Source: Pseudomonadales bacterium (GTDB lineage: Bacteria > Pseudomonadota > Gammaproteobacteria > Pseudomonadales > Azotimanducaceae). Taken from it: a DNA stretch of 64,000 bases. Made by a program: the position numbers and the translations under genes. The stretch covers positions 62,001-126,000 of the forward strand of contig JANQJA010000003.1 of assembly GCA_028281885.1 (NCBI GenBank). Direction: 5' to 3'. Positions 19,576 through 29,750 of this stretch are shown one piece after another; positions within the stretch are counted from its first letter, which is position 1, and each line of letters begins with the position of its first letter. Under the pieces are notes generated by a model. That model was not told the origin of the DNA, searched no databases, and saw only the letters and a program-made list of their open reading frames with translations.

Positions 19576-20662
19576 CGGCTTCCTGCGAAAGGCTGGATAA
19601 CAGGTCGGCCTGGTGTTCCAGCACCAGCTGGTCGACGATGGGGTCCAGGTCGCCCGCCATGGTCTGCTGCAACCGGTGCAGTGTGAGATTAATGCGATGG
19701 TCGGTGACCCGACCGTCCGGAAAGTTATAGGTGCGGATCTTCTCGGAACGGTCGCCACTGCCCACCAGATTACGTCGCTGTTCAGCCTGTTCCTGGAACT
19801 GCTGCTGCTCCGCCAGACTGGTCAGTTTTGCCTGCAGCAGGCTCATCGCGCGTGCCCGGTTCTTATGCTGCGAGCGTTCGTCCTGGCACTCGACCACGAT
19901 GCCGGTCGGGATATGCGTCAGACGTATCGCCGAGTCGGTCTTGTTGACGTGCTGACCGCCGGCACCGGAGGCGCGGAAGGTATCAACCCGCAGGTCATTC
20001 TTGTCAATTTCCACTTCGTCGAGTTCGTCCGGTTCGGGCATGACGGCGACGGTGCAGGCAGACGTGTGAATTCGTCCCTGGGATTCCGTTTGCGGCACCC
20101 GCTGGACGCGGTGTGCGCCGGACTCGAACTTCAGCATGCCGTATACATCCCGGCCTTCGATCCGGCTGATGATTTCCTTGTAGCCGCCATGCTCACCTTC
20201 CCGTTCATTCAGTATCTCGACCCGCCAGTTGCGGTTTTCCGCGTAGCGCGAGTACATGCGGAACAGATCGCCTGCGAACAGCGCCGCCTCATCGCCGCCC
20301 GTGCCGGCACGAATTTCCAGGAATACGTTGTGGGAGTCGTTGGGGTCCTTGGGTAACAGGAGTTGCTGCAGCCTGGCGTCGAGGGTGTCGATGGTTTCGG
20401 TCAGTTCAGTGATCTCATCGGCCGCCATGGCGCGAATTTCCTCGTCGTCGTCCTGTTCCAGCGAACGTGCCTGGACGAGTTCTTCCCGCTTTTGTTCGTA
20501 GTCCCGATAGCAGAGCACAACCGGCTCGATCTCTGCATATTCAACCGAATACTGACGGAAGCGATCCTGGTCGCTGATGACATCGCTGTCGCTGAGCAGT
20601 GCCGCGAGCTCCTCGTAGCGATCAATCAGGCCTTCAAGTTTGTGTTGTAGCGAAGACTGCAC
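19565..20662 (-). CDS. prfA: Peptide chain release factor 1
   Basis: Recognises UAA and UAG stops; 365 aa. The codon-reading P-x-T motif is PQT in [14 protein letters not shown]. The peptidyl-transferase motif GGQ is in [15 protein letters not shown]. Length is normal. It is 3 nt downstream of hemA, in the conserved hemA-prfA-prmC order. Confidence 0.98.
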   Translation of the reverse strand: MQSSLQHKLEGLIDRYEELAALLSDSDVISDQDRFRQYSVEYAEIEPVVLCYRDYEQKREELVQARSLEQDDDEEIRAMAADEITELTETIDTLDARLQQLLLPKDPNDSHNVFLEIRAGTGGDEAALFAGDLFRMYSRYAENRNWRVEILNEREGEHGGYKEIISRIEGRDVYGMLKFESGAHRVQRVPQTESQGRIHTSACTVAVMPEPDELDEVEIDKNDLRVDTFRASGAGGQHVNKTDSAIRLTHIPTGIVVECQDERSQHKNRARAMSLLQAKLTSLAEQQQFQEQAEQRRNLVGSGDRSEKIRTYNFPDGRVTDHRINLTLHRLQQTMAGDLDPIVDQLVLEHQADLLSSLSQEAGEN

Positions 20663-20665
20663 TAA

Positions 20666-21949
20666 TTATTTCCCCTTATCAGACTCGTCAGCATCGAGCT
20701 GGAACAGCTCAACGAGTGCGTCGACAACAGATTTTCGGCCATCGGCACTGGCCTGTTTCAGTTGCACGCTGGGATGATGAATAATCTTGTTGGTCAGTTG
20801 GTTGGCCAGGCTTTGCAGTACGGCTGCAGGGTCCTCACCTCGTCCCAGGCGTTCCAGCGCCTTGTCCAGTTCCTGATTCTTGATCGCTTCATTCTGGTTT
20901 CGAAATCGCACCAGGACATCCACGGCGGCGCGCGACTTCTCCTCGGCTTCGAGCTGTTCCATTGCTTCGGCAATGACGATTTCCGCTGCGGCGGCTGCTT
21001 CCTCACGATTGGAGATATTGTCGGCGATGATCTGTTCAAGGTCGTCGACGCTGTAGAGATAAACGTCGGGCAGGTCGGCGATCTCAGGTTCAATGTCTCG
21101 CGGTACGGCAAGATCCACCATGAAGATCGGCTTGTGACGGCGGGATTTCAGCGCCCGTTCAACCGTTCCCTTGCCCAGGATAGGCAGCTGGCTTGCGGTC
21201 GAAGCGATGAGGATATCGGTGTGACTGATGTGGTCGCCGATATCGCTCAGCGCAATAGCCTCACCGCCCAGTTCTGTTGCCAGTCGCCTGGCATTGTCGA
21301 GTGTTCGATTGGCGATGGTGATCCGTTCGACGCCTCCCTGCTTGAGATGGGTCGCAACCAGTTCAATGGTTTCACCGGCGCCGATCAGCAGGACGCTGCA
21401 GTCGGCAAGTTTGCTGAATAACTGGGTGGCCAGGTCGACGGCGATCGAGGCGATGGAAACCGGCGTCTGCCCGATAGCGGTGCTGGACCGGACACGTTTG
21501 GCGACCCTGTAAGTATTTTGGGCGATTTGGTCCAGCCGGTTACCGCTGGACTCATAGAGCCGGGCAGTCTCGAAGCTCTCCTTGACCTGGCCGAATATCT
21601 GCGGTTCGCCGAGTACCATGGAATCCAGACCTGAGGCGACCCGGATCAGGTGTCGAAGCGAAGCGTCTCCCTGATGGACATAGATCGCCTCCTGGAGCTG
21701 GTTGACCGGTAGCTCGTTGAACTCGGCCAGCCAGGTGGAAATACGCTCGGGGCTCGGTCTGCTGTCATCCAGCCCGAGGGCATAGATCTCGGTCCGGTTG
21801 CAGGTGGACAGGATCGCCACCTCGCCCAGGCCATGGGCAGCCTGCAGCGCGCCAAGGGCCTGCCCCATGCGTTCTGGCGTGATCGCGACCCGTTCGCGCA
21901 GTGAGATGGGCGCGGTCCTGTGACTGATTCCGACGACGAGTAAATCCAT
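20666..21949 (-). CDS. hemA: Glutamyl-tRNA reductase
   Basis: First committed step of C5-pathway tetrapyrrole synthesis; 427 aa from ATG 21949 (MDLLVVGISHRTAPIS). The catalytic cysteine is in STCNRTEIYA, and the NADPH-binding segment reads LLIGAGETIELVA. The upstream in-frame extension to 21991 lacks conservation. It is divergent from the TPR lipoprotein gene; a short inverted repeat (ATGAC-N6-GTCAT, 21995-22010) lies between them. Haem output matters here because the right end of the window encodes many haem proteins. Confidence 0.97.
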   Translation of the reverse strand: MDLLVVGISHRTAPISLRERVAITPERMGQALGALQAAHGLGEVAILSTCNRTEIYALGLDDSRPSPERISTWLAEFNELPVNQLQEAIYVHQGDASLRHLIRVASGLDSMVLGEPQIFGQVKESFETARLYESSGNRLDQIAQNTYRVAKRVRSSTAIGQTPVSIASIAVDLATQLFSKLADCSVLLIGAGETIELVATHLKQGGVERITIANRTLDNARRLATELGGEAIALSDIGDHISHTDILIASTASQLPILGKGTVERALKSRRHKPIFMVDLAVPRDIEPEIADLPDVYLYSVDDLEQIIADNISNREEAAAAAEIVIAEAMEQLEAEEKSRAAVDVLVRFRNQNEAIKNQELDKALERLGRGEDPAAVLQSLANQLTNKIIHHPSVQLKQASADGRKSVVDALVELFQLDADESDKGK

Positions 21950-22128
21950 GAAAAACGTGTGTGAGCCAGTCATCTGGTGTAGCAATACCATGAGATGACT
22001 GCGCGGTCATGTACAAAGTAGAATGGCGAGAACGCGTCTTTTTGACGCTTGTCCAAGCTCGAAAGGACCATTTTAGATCGGTTGACCCACTGTTTATAGG
22101 CCCTTGCGGGAAAGTGTTTACCATAAGC

Positions 22129-23889
22129 ATGCATTATCAACGTCTAACAGCCCCATCACTGGTTTGTCTCGCCGCCCTGTCACTGGTGACAGGTTGCACC
22201 TCGGTCGGGACAACAACCGGGGTTGATCCTGCTCCGGCAGAGCCAGTCGTGGCGAAGCAGGCTGCACCGGCACCGAAACCGCGCCCGCTACCGCATGAAT
22301 ACCCGGTTTCGCCCTTTTCCAAGGAAACCCTGTACCAGTTGCTGGTGGCTGAGGTGGCGGGCTATCGGGGAGAGTACGAAACCGCGCTCGAAAGGTACGT
22401 GCAGATCGCCATCGATACCCGGGACCCGGGAGTCGCGGCACGAGCGACCCGACTCGCCGCTTATATGAAGGCCGATAGCGCGGCGCTGACCGCCGCCCAG
22501 ATCTGGGCCCAGGAGGACCCGGAGGACATTGACGCACACCGGCATGCGGCCAACCAGCTGATGCAGGTCGGGGACCTGGAGGGAGCTGTTCATCACCTGC
22601 AGGCAGTGAAGCGGCTTGGTGGACTGGCTGATTTTTCGCTGATTGCCTACCGGGCAGCGAACCTGGATGCGCAGACCCGCGATAATCTGCTGGCAGTCCT
22701 CGATCGAATGACCACCGAGTTTCCCGACGACGAAGAGCTGATGTTCTCCCGGGCGGTGCTGCTGGAGCAGAACAATCGATCCCTGGATGCGCTTGCGCTG
22801 ACTGACGAACTCCTGAAGCGGTCAGGAGATATCAACGTTGTGATCCTGAAGGTGAATGCGCTCAAGAACCTGCATCGGATGGACGAGGCGGTGGAGTTTC
22901 TGGAAGGCGTATTGACAGACAAGGCTGACAATCGCCGGCTGAGACTGATTTATGCACGCCTGCTGTTCGAAGTGGACCGGCTGGATGATGCGCGCGAGCA
23001 GTATGAAATGGTGCACGAGGAAGAGCCTTCGGATGGCGATGTGCTGTTTGCGCTGGCACTGATTGCCATGGAGCAGAATCAGTACAACGATGCGCGCAGC
23101 TACCTGAGCCAAATGGTGCGTTGGAACAGGCGTGTCGGCGAGGCCCATTTCTACCTTGGCAGCATTGCCGAAAAGCTGGAAGAACCTGAACTGGCGATTC
23201 GGGAGTACAAGCAGTCGGGTAATGGTTACGAGTACCTGCCGGCTCAATCACGTATTGCCGAGTTGCTGATTGACCAGGGACGAGTTGCCGGTGCACGCAA
23301 ACACCTGGAGCGGGAGCGGGCAGAGAATCCGGAGCGCTACAATCAGCTCATCATGGTCGAAGCGCAGGTGCTGAGCGAGCATGGCTTTGAAACCGAACTG
23401 TTCGATCTGATGGATTTGGCGGTTGCGGATGACCCGGGCAACATTGATCTGCTGTATTACCGGGCGATGGCTGGTCAGAAGTTTGACCGGCTGGATGTTC
23501 TGGAGCGGGACCTGCGACGGATTATCGACATTGACCCGATGAACGCGGATGCGCTTAACGCGTTGGGGTATACGCTGACCGACCAGACGGATCGTCATGA
23601 AGAGGCGCTGGTCCTGATTCAAAAGGCGCTTGCCATCAGGCCCGATGAAGCTGCGTTTATTGATTCGCTGGGCTGGGTCATGTATCGGCTTGGCCACTTC
23701 GAAGAAGCCATCGTTCACCTGCGCCGTGCCCTGGAGCTGTTTCAGAACGATGAGGTGGCAGCGCATCTCGGTGAAGTGCTCTGGGTGGTCGGGGACGAGA
23801 GCGGAGCCCGGAAAGTCTGGCAGGAGGCACTTGAGTATGCGCCGGACAGCGATCTCCTGAAACGGGTGATTGAACGATTCATTCCGTGA
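22129..23889 (+). CDS. lbcA: TPR-repeat outer-membrane lipoprotein (LbcA-like)
   Basis: 586 aa from ATG 22129, which gives a good lipoprotein signal with lipobox LVTGC (Cys at about 23). A proline-rich linker follows, then tandem TPR-like helical pairs across residues about 60-580; the last, ALNALGYTLTD and FIDSLGWVMYRLGHFEEA, are textbook. Between hemA and lolB, P. aeruginosa has LbcA, the lipoprotein that binds and activates the CtpA periplasmic protease. Orthology is inferred from position and architecture. No ctpA is in the window. Confidence 0.8.
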   Translation: MHYQRLTAPSLVCLAALSLVTGCTSVGTTTGVDPAPAEPVVAKQAAPAPKPRPLPHEYPVSPFSKETLYQLLVAEVAGYRGEYETALERYVQIAIDTRDPGVAARATRLAAYMKADSAALTAAQIWAQEDPEDIDAHRHAANQLMQVGDLEGAVHHLQAVKRLGGLADFSLIAYRAANLDAQTRDNLLAVLDRMTTEFPDDEELMFSRAVLLEQNNRSLDALALTDELLKRSGDINVVILKVNALKNLHRMDEAVEFLEGVLTDKADNRRLRLIYARLLFEVDRLDDAREQYEMVHEEEPSDGDVLFALALIAMEQNQYNDARSYLSQMVRWNRRVGEAHFYLGSIAEKLEEPELAIREYKQSGNGYEYLPAQSRIAELLIDQGRVAGARKHLERERAENPERYNQLIMVEAQVLSEHGFETELFDLMDLAVADDPGNIDLLYYRAMAGQKFDRLDVLERDLRRIIDIDPMNADALNALGYTLTDQTDRHEEALVLIQKALAIRPDEAAFIDSLGWVMYRLGHFEEAIVHLRRALELFQNDEVAAHLGEVLWVVGDESGARKVWQEALEYAPDSDLLKRVIERFIP

Positions 23890-24395
23890 TCAGATTCCTG
23901 CTGCTGGCAGCCGTCCTGCCGCTGGCATCCTGCGTGACGACTCCACCTGAGACAGACAGGGCGCCTGCCTGGCATCTCAATGGACGTCTCGTGGTTGAAG
24001 CGGAAGGCAGTCGGCGAAGTCTTGGCATCGACTGGCAACAGTTCGAGCAGGATTTTGTCATCGACCTGTTTGGCCCGCTTGGCCTTGGCGTCGCCCGAAT
24101 CCAGCAGCAGGCTGGCCAGGTGACCCTGGATCGGCCGGGTGAAACAACGATCACGGCATCCACAGCCGAAGAATTGCTGCTGCTGGTGACAGGACTGGAT
24201 ATGCCGCTGCAACCGCTGCGCTACTGGGTGCGAGGCAGGCCTGCCCCGGGTGATGTGGAACCGGCGTCGATAGGTTTTGTCCAGGCTGGCTGGCTGGTCA
24301 GCTATGGAGCCTTTGCGGACGATCTGCCTCGTCGTATCACCGTGTCCCGACCCGAGGGCAAGCTGACGCTCATGATCCAGGCGTGGAATCCGTAG
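23886..24395 (+). CDS. lolB: Outer-membrane lipoprotein receptor LolB
   Basis: Accepts lipoproteins from LolA and inserts them in the outer membrane; 169 aa. GTG start overlaps the preceding TGA by 4 nt. Lipobox LASC places the acylated Cys at about residue 16. The core has WHLNGRLVVE, IDLFGPLGLGVARI and the C-terminal YGAFADDLPRRITVSRPE, typical of LolB. Followed by ispE with a 1-nt overlap. Confidence 0.93.
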   Translation: MIRFLLLAAVLPLASCVTTPPETDRAPAWHLNGRLVVEAEGSRRSLGIDWQQFEQDFVIDLFGPLGLGVARIQQQAGQVTLDRPGETTITASTAEELLLLVTGLDMPLQPLRYWVRGRPAPGDVEPASIGFVQAGWLVSYGAFADDLPRRITVSRPEGKLTLMIQAWNP

Positions 24396-25249
24396 TGAGT
24401 ATTCGGCTGCCGGCCCCGGCCAAGCTTAATCTCTGCCTCAACATTACCGGGCGGCGACCGGATGGGTACCACGAACTGCAAACGGCTATTCAGTTTATCG
24501 ATCTTTGCGACGAACTGGTTTTCGAACCCGCGGACGAAGTGGTAGTGGAGTGCAATGGGCTTGACCTGCCGATGGCGGACAATCTGGTGTACCGCGCCGC
24601 GCTCGCCCTCAGACAACACACCGGTACCAGCCAGGGCGTTCGGGTCTCTGTCGAAAAGCATATTCCGAGCGGCGGCGGGTTGGGCGGCGGCAGTTCAGAT
24701 GCGGCGACGACATTGCTGGCGCTGAACCGTGCCTGGCAACTGGCCCTTTCCCCGGATGAACTGGCTGCTATCGGGCTCACGCTGGGCACCGATATCCCCG
24801 TCTTCGTCAGAGGTCGGGCGAGCTGGGCGGAAGGTATCGGAGAGCAGCTGCAGGCTGTTGATTTTGTAGAAAAATATTATGTTGTGGTGCATCCCGGGGT
24901 AACCGTGCCGACGGCAGCAATCTATGCTGATCCGCATTTGACACGTAACGGCTCACCCATCACAATAGCGCGCTTCTTGCGGCAGGGTGCCGGCAATGCC
25001 TGCGAGTCTGTCGTCAGGCGGCGGTATCCCGACGTTGATCAAGCGGCAAACTGGTTGACCGGTTGGGGTTCCGTCAGCATGTCTGGAACCGGTGCCTGTC
25101 TCTTTTTGCCCGTCGACACCGAAGAAGAAGCTCTTGAGATCAAGCGCGCCGCACCGGGAAGCTGGTCGGTCTACCTGACTAGGAGCATGAATCTATCGCC
25201 GCTGCTGGCGGCGGTCGATCAGGAATTTGGGGCGTCGCCAAGTTGGTAA
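24395..25249 (+). CDS. ispE: 4-diphosphocytidyl-2-C-methyl-D-erythritol kinase
   Basis: GHMP kinase of the MEP isoprenoid pathway, 284 aa from GTG 24395. It starts VSIRLPAPAKLNLCLNI; the ATP loop is PSGGGLGGGSSDAA, and motif 3 is SMSGTGACLF. The GTG overlaps the lolB stop by 1 nt; a GTG 12 nt earlier is possible. The last seven codons and stop (25228-25249) lie inside the tRNA-Gln gene, so the protein end GASPSW is read from tRNA sequence. Confidence 0.96.
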   Translation: MSIRLPAPAKLNLCLNITGRRPDGYHELQTAIQFIDLCDELVFEPADEVVVECNGLDLPMADNLVYRAALALRQHTGTSQGVRVSVEKHIPSGGGLGGGSSDAATTLLALNRAWQLALSPDELAAIGLTLGTDIPVFVRGRASWAEGIGEQLQAVDFVEKYYVVVHPGVTVPTAAIYADPHLTRNGSPITIARFLRQGAGNACESVVRRRYPDVDQAANWLTGWGSVSMSGTGACLFLPVDTEEEALEIKRAAPGSWSVYLTRSMNLSPLLAAVDQEFGASPSW

Positions 25250-25303
25250 GGCACAAGGTTTTGATCCTTGCATGCGCAGGTTCGAGTCCTGCCGCCCCAG
25301 CCA
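25228..25303 (+). tRNA. tRNA-Gln(TTG)
   Basis: Full cloverleaf: acceptor TGGGGCG pairs with CGCCCCA (25293-25299), D-arm GCC/GGC, anticodon stem CAAGG/CCTTG with loop TTTTGAT giving anticodon TTG at 25261-25263, T-arm GCAGG/CCTGC with TTCGAGT, discriminator G and encoded CCA at 25301-25303. The 5' 22 nt overlap the end of ispE, so processing of the tRNA cuts within the ispE coding sequence. This position next to ispE is conserved in Pseudomonas. Confidence 0.97.
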
Positions 25304-25314
25304 TTTAAGTGAAC

Positions 25315-25353
25315 TGCCGAAGGTATGGTCGCGATGTCCTTCGGCATTATTTT
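25315..25353 (+). terminator. Hairpin plus U-tract between tRNA-Gln and rplY (terminator or attenuator)
   Basis: TGCCGAAGG (25315-25323) pairs perfectly with CCTTCGGCA (25338-25346) around a 14-nt loop, followed by TTATTTT. The rplY ribosome binding site GGAG begins at 25354, directly after it. It can end the tRNA transcript or attenuate rplY. Confidence 0.75.
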
Positions 25354-25364
25354 GGAGAACTGTT

Positions 25365-26057
25365 ATGTCAGATCACGTTGAACTGGCAGCACAGCCGCGA
25401 AACGATGTAGGGAAAGGTGCGAGCCGCCGCCTGCGTCGCGAAGCTGACCTGGTACCGGCCGTCCTGTACGGTGCGGGTGAGGATGCGGTTGCGTTGTCTA
25501 TCCCCCACAAGGACCTGCACAAGGCCTGCGAAACTGAAGCCTTCTTTTCGCAGATCATCACTATCAAGATAGACAGTGATGGCACACCGGCAATCATCAA
25601 GGACCTGCAACGCCATCCCGCCAAGGATCGTATTCTGCACGCCGACTTCTATCGCGTCCGTATGGACCAGGCGATTCAGGTCGAGGTGCCGCTGCACTTC
25701 ATCAACGAAGAAGATGCGCCGGGCGTCAAACTTCACAATGGTCAGGTCAACCACGTCATGACTTCGGTCACCATCGAATGTCTGCCGGGCCAGTTGCCGG
25801 AGTACATTGAGGTTGATGTGGTCAGTCTCGATATCGGCGACAGTATCTCGATGAGTCAGATCGTGCTGCCGGAAGGTGTTTTGATCCCTGAACTGGAACA
25901 GGGTGAAGACCATGACCAGGTCATCGTCAACGTCACTGAAATGCACGTCGAAGTCGAGGAAGAGCCGGAAGAAAGTGTCGCACCGGATGAGGTCGAAGCC
26001 AGTGAGCAGTCCGGTGACGATGCTGCCGCCGACGAGGACGAATCCTCCGACGATTAA
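25365..26057 (+). CDS. rplY: 50S ribosomal protein bL25 (CTC form)
   Basis: 5S rRNA-binding ribosomal protein with a general-stress-protein C-terminal domain; 230 aa from ATG 25365, preceded by TTGGAGAAC. The bL25 domain occupies residues 1-95, the TL5/CTC beta domain about 100-190, and an acidic tail (many D/E) ends the protein. The longer in-frame extension to 25227 runs through the tRNA. In Pseudomonas prs precedes it; here it follows tRNA-Gln directly. Confidence 0.95.
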   Translation: MSDHVELAAQPRNDVGKGASRRLRREADLVPAVLYGAGEDAVALSIPHKDLHKACETEAFFSQIITIKIDSDGTPAIIKDLQRHPAKDRILHADFYRVRMDQAIQVEVPLHFINEEDAPGVKLHNGQVNHVMTSVTIECLPGQLPEYIEVDVVSLDIGDSISMSQIVLPEGVLIPELEQGEDHDQVIVNVTEMHVEVEEEPEESVAPDEVEASEQSGDDAAADEDESSDD

Positions 26058-26078
26058 TACCCGATTCGGGTAGAGGCG

Positions 26079-26684
26079 ATGGGTACCCCCCTCAAACTCA
26101 TAGCAGGTCTCGGAAATCCGGGCACGCAGTATGCAGACACGCGTCACAATGCGGGCGCGTGGTTTGTTGCGCGGCTGGCGCAATCGCATGGTGCGTCCTT
26201 TCGTGACGAGAAGAAGTTTTTCGGTCAGATGACGGTGATCCGCGCAGGTGATCAGGAGATCCGCCTGCTGCTCCCGTCCACCTATATGAACGAGAGCGGC
26301 AAGTCAGTCGCTGCGCTCGCCCAGTTCTTCAAGATTGCCCCTGAAGAAATGATGATTGCTCATGACGAGCTTGATCTCGAGGCGGGTATTGTCCGCTTCA
26401 AGTTCGATGGCGGCCTTGCCGGTCACAACGGTCTGCGCGATATCTCCGCATCGTTGGGCAACAGCCAGCAGTTTGGACGTCTTCGGATTGGCGTCGGTCA
26501 TCCTGGTGGCAAAAAAGAAGTTGTCGGTCATGTTCTGGGAAGGACGCCTGCGGTGGAGCGGGAGATGATCGAAGATTGCATCGATGAAGCGATGCGTCAT
26601 CTGCCGCTGGCACTGACTGGAAACTGGGATGAAGCGATGAATGCCCTGAACGGTTACAGGGCGGAACCGAAAGGAAAGAGCTAA
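26079..26684 (+). CDS. pth: Peptidyl-tRNA hydrolase
   Basis: Releases tRNA from stalled peptidyl-tRNA; 201 aa. Motifs are [20 protein letters not shown] with the catalytic histidine of [13 protein letters not shown], and HDELDLEAG, all in normal order. It lies 21 nt after rplY and 2 nt before ychF. Confidence 0.98.
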   Translation: MGTPLKLIAGLGNPGTQYADTRHNAGAWFVARLAQSHGASFRDEKKFFGQMTVIRAGDQEIRLLLPSTYMNESGKSVAALAQFFKIAPEEMMIAHDELDLEAGIVRFKFDGGLAGHNGLRDISASLGNSQQFGRLRIGVGHPGGKKEVVGHVLGRTPAVEREMIEDCIDEAMRHLPLALTGNWDEAMNALNGYRAEPKGKS

Positions 26685-26686
26685 AG

Positions 26687-27778
26687 ATGGGATTCAACTG
26701 TGGCATTGTGGGGCTGCCGAATGTCGGCAAGTCCACGCTCTTCAACGCACTCACGAAGGCGGGTATCGCTGCCGAGAATTTCCCGTTCTGTACGATTGAG
26801 CCAAACTCCGGTGTGGTGCCCATGCCGGATCCGAGACTCGACAGACTGGCCGAGATCGTCGGGCCCCAGAAGGTGATTCCGACGGCCATGGAGTTCGTGG
26901 ATATTGCCGGACTGGTCGAGGGCGCATCGAAGGGTGAAGGCCTGGGCAACCAGTTCCTCGCCAACATTCGCGAAACCCATGCCATTGCCCATGTGGTCCG
27001 TTGCTTCGATGACGAAAACGTGACCCACGTGTCCAATACCATTGATCCTGTCCGTGACATTGAAGTGATCAATACCGAATTGCAGCTTGCTGACCTGGAA
27101 ACCATTGAGAAGGCGATCGATCGGGTAAATCGTGTCGCGAAGAGTGGCGACAAGGAAGCAATCGCGAAGATGAATATCTTTGAGCGGCTACGGGAGCATA
27201 TCGATGCCGGGCAACCCGCCCGTACGGCACCGCTGAAGGCCGAGGAACTGGCTGAAGTCCGCGAGCTTCATCTGCTGACGATGAAACCGGTGCTCTATGT
27301 GGCGAACGTCAACGAAGATGGGTTTGACGACAATTCCTACCTGGATGCGGTCAAGGAGATCGCTGCACAGGAATCATCCGAGGTCGTGGTGATCTGCAAC
27401 AAGCTCGAGGCGGAGATTGCCGAACTCGAGGACGATGAAAAGGCCGAATTTCTGGCCGAACTTGGCATGACGGAACCCGGACTCGATCGGGTAATTCGCG
27501 CTGGTTACAGGCTGCTGGGTCTGCAGACGTTCTTTACGGCCGGGCCGAAAGAAGTGCGGGCCTGGACCGTGAAACAGCAGGCGACGGCACCGCAGGCCGC
27601 GGGCGTCATTCATACGGATTTTGAAAAGGGATTTATTCGTGCCGAAGTGGTTGCCTTTGATGACTACGTGGCGGGAAACGGCGAACAGGGCGCCAAGGAG
27701 TCCGGCAAATGGCGGCTGGAGGGCAAGGAATACGTCATTCAGGATGGCGACGTCGTGCACTTTCGCTTTAATGTCTAG
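26687..27778 (+). CDS. ychF: YchF/OLA1-type P-loop ATPase
   Basis: Ribosome-associated Obg-family ATPase, 363 aa. Walker A is GLPNVGKST at the N-terminus; [17 protein letters not shown] is the switch II region; the degenerate specificity motif NKLE replaces NKxD, as in this ATP-preferring family. A C-terminal TGS domain (about 280-363) ends VHFRFNV. AAAGAGCTAAAG precedes the ATG; coupled to pth. Confidence 0.97.
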   Translation: MGFNCGIVGLPNVGKSTLFNALTKAGIAAENFPFCTIEPNSGVVPMPDPRLDRLAEIVGPQKVIPTAMEFVDIAGLVEGASKGEGLGNQFLANIRETHAIAHVVRCFDDENVTHVSNTIDPVRDIEVINTELQLADLETIEKAIDRVNRVAKSGDKEAIAKMNIFERLREHIDAGQPARTAPLKAEELAEVRELHLLTMKPVLYVANVNEDGFDDNSYLDAVKEIAAQESSEVVVICNKLEAEIAELEDDEKAEFLAELGMTEPGLDRVIRAGYRLLGLQTFFTAGPKEVRAWTVKQQATAPQAAGVIHTDFEKGFIRAEVVAFDDYVAGNGEQGAKESGKWRLEGKEYVIQDGDVVHFRFNV

Positions 27779-27799
27779 TAGCAACGTGAGGAGCTGGCG

Positions 27800-28369
27800 A
27801 TGCGACTGAAAGAACTGGCTGTTGAGAGCCTGAACCCCGAGCAGAAGGCCCTGCATGACAAGATTCAGCAGGGGCCGAGGGGCGCGGGCCGAGAGATTGG
27901 CATGATTGGGCCGTTCGGCGTCTGGGTCCGGGCGCCGCGTATCGGTGACGCGGTACAGCAGGTGGGCGCGGTGGCGCGGTTTGAAACGTCACTCCCCGAA
28001 GCTGTCAAGGAGGTGGCCATCTGTACGGTCGGGGTTCACTTCCGCGCGAAGTTCGAGTTCTCAGCCCACCGGCGGCTGGCCATGCGGGCCGGCGTCGATG
28101 AGGCCATACTCGATGCCATTTACGAGGGTGAAACGCCTTCGTTTACCGATGAGGGACAGCAGGTTGCCTATGAAATGGCCCACCAGCTGCTGAATGACAA
28201 GCGAATCGGCGATGAAACCTATGTGCGCGCCAGTCGTCTGTTTGACGAAACGGCACTGATCGAACTGGTCAGCATCATGGGTTACTACTGCTGTGTCTCC
28301 CTGACACTGAACGCGTTCGAAGTGCCTGTCCCGTCGCCGATGCCTGATCCCTGGCCGGAACTACCCTGA
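27800..28369 (+). CDS. Carboxymuconolactone decarboxylase family protein
   Basis: 189-aa alpha-helical protein of the CMD/AhpD superfamily. The core [20 protein letters not shown] keeps the family's last histidine and its aromatic/His environment but has no CxxC, so peroxidase activity of the AhpD type is unlikely. Start ATG 27800 follows GAGGAG. It is 21 nt after ychF, perhaps in its transcript, and overlaps rhlE tail to tail by 9 nt. The substrate is unknown. Confidence 0.75.
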   Translation: MRLKELAVESLNPEQKALHDKIQQGPRGAGREIGMIGPFGVWVRAPRIGDAVQQVGAVARFETSLPEAVKEVAICTVGVHFRAKFEFSAHRRLAMRAGVDEAILDAIYEGETPSFTDEGQQVAYEMAHQLLNDKRIGDETYVRASRLFDETALIELVSIMGYYCCVSLTLNAFEVPVPSPMPDPWPELP

Positions 28370-29689
28370 CGCCCTTTGCTGTGATCGCCGGCTGCGGCGC
28401 CTGCGTGATCGACTGGCACCTGAAGAAGCGCCGCCGGACTCGGGATTGGTATTTCGTCGGCGCGGCCGGTTTCGCCGTTTCGATGTGTCGTTTTGTGACC
28501 TTCCTTTCGGTTTCGACTTTGGTCTGGACCTTGTCTTTGGCGAAGCGGGCAGTACCTCCGTCTCGAAACCATCGATCGTCTGCCGGGGTATCTCACGCTG
28601 CAATAGCCGCTCGATATCCCTGAGTGCCTTCGCTTCATCCCGGCAAACCAGTGAAAGTGCTTCGCCGTCGCGACCGGCACGACCGGTGCGGCCGATCCGG
28701 TGAACGTAGTCTTCGGCCACGGCCGGAAGTTCGTAGTTGATGACATGAGGAAGCTGGTCGATATCGAGACCCCGCGCGGCGATGTCGGTTGCAACCAGTA
28801 CGCGGACTTCATTTTGCTTGAACCGGGATAGGGCACGGGTTCGAGCGCCCTGGCTCTTGTTGCCGTGGATCGCGGCGGCGGTGATGCCGTCCTTTTCCAG
28901 CTGCGAGCACAGTCGATTGGCACCGTGTTTGGTTCGGGTAAACACCAGTACCTGTTGCCAGTTCCGGGAGCCAATCAGGTAGGAAAGCAATTCGCGCTTC
29001 CGCTGTTGTTCCACCACGATCACCGACTGTTCAATATGCTCGGCAGTGGTGCCCGAACGGCTGACTTCCACCAGTTCCGGTGAATTGAGGAAGCTGTTCG
29101 CAAGTTTTTTGATTTCGGGGGAAAAGGTCGCGGAGAACAGCAGGTTCTGGCGCGTCTCCGGCAGTAACGAAATAATACGGCGGATGTCCCGGATGAAACC
29201 CATGTCGAGCATCCGGTCGGCCTCATCGAGTACCAGCATTTCAATGTGCGACAGATCGATTGTACCCTGGCCAACGTGGTCCAGCAGTCTGCCGGGTGTT
29301 GCAACCAACACGTCAATACCCCGGCGAATCCTGTTGATCTGGCCCCGCATGCTGACGCCGCCAAAGATCGCGAGCGACTTGAGTGGCAAGTGTCGCGAAT
29401 AGTCTTCGACACTTTCCTGTACCTGTGCTGCGAGCTCCCGGGTCGGTACGATAACCAGCGCGCGAATCTGCCGCCGGTTTCCTTCATTGGCGGTCGCCAT
29501 CAGGCGCTGTAACAGGGGCAGGGTAAAGCCGGCGGTCTTGCCGGTGCCGGTCTGGGCAGCGGCGAGCAGATCGCTCCCTGCCAGTACGACCGGAATTGCC
29601 TGACCTTGAATGGGTGTGGGTGTGCTGTAGCCCTGCTCGGCTAGTGCACGCAAAAGCTCGGTCGAAAGACCCAGTGTTTCAAATGACAT
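28361..29689 (-). CDS. rhlE: DEAD-box RNA helicase RhlE-like
   Basis: ATP-dependent RNA helicase, 442 aa from ATG 29689 ([16 protein letters not shown]). Q motif [11 protein letters not shown], Walker [14 protein letters not shown] box [12 protein letters not shown] motif FSATF and [11 protein letters not shown] are all present. The last 55 residues are an Arg/Lys/Ser-rich tail (RRRRSRRS) typical of RhlE paralogues and likely RNA-binding. An upstream in-frame ATG (29707) adds six residues. Confidence 0.92.
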   Translation of the reverse strand: MSFETLGLSTELLRALAEQGYSTPTPIQGQAIPVVLAGSDLLAAAQTGTGKTAGFTLPLLQRLMATANEGNRRQIRALVIVPTRELAAQVQESVEDYSRHLPLKSLAIFGGVSMRGQINRIRRGIDVLVATPGRLLDHVGQGTIDLSHIEMLVLDEADRMLDMGFIRDIRRIISLLPETRQNLLFSATFSPEIKKLANSFLNSPELVEVSRSGTTAEHIEQSVIVVEQQRKRELLSYLIGSRNWQQVLVFTRTKHGANRLCSQLEKDGITAAAIHGNKSQGARTRALSRFKQNEVRVLVATDIAARGLDIDQLPHVINYELPAVAEDYVHRIGRTGRAGRDGEALSLVCRDEAKALRDIERLLQREIPRQTIDGFETEVLPASPKTRSRPKSKPKGRSQNDTSKRRNRPRRRNTNPESGGASSGASRSRRRRSRRSQQRASG

Positions 29690-29750
29690 AATTCTCTCTA
29701 TGGGCATCTGCTGAGGGATATCCCAAAGAAAGGTCCAGATACGGCGGTTA

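Noticed and set aside
19576-19758. N-terminal extension of prmC
   Set aside because: The extra 61 residues overlap prfA out of frame and are not conserved in PrmC; GTG 19575 fits the family length.
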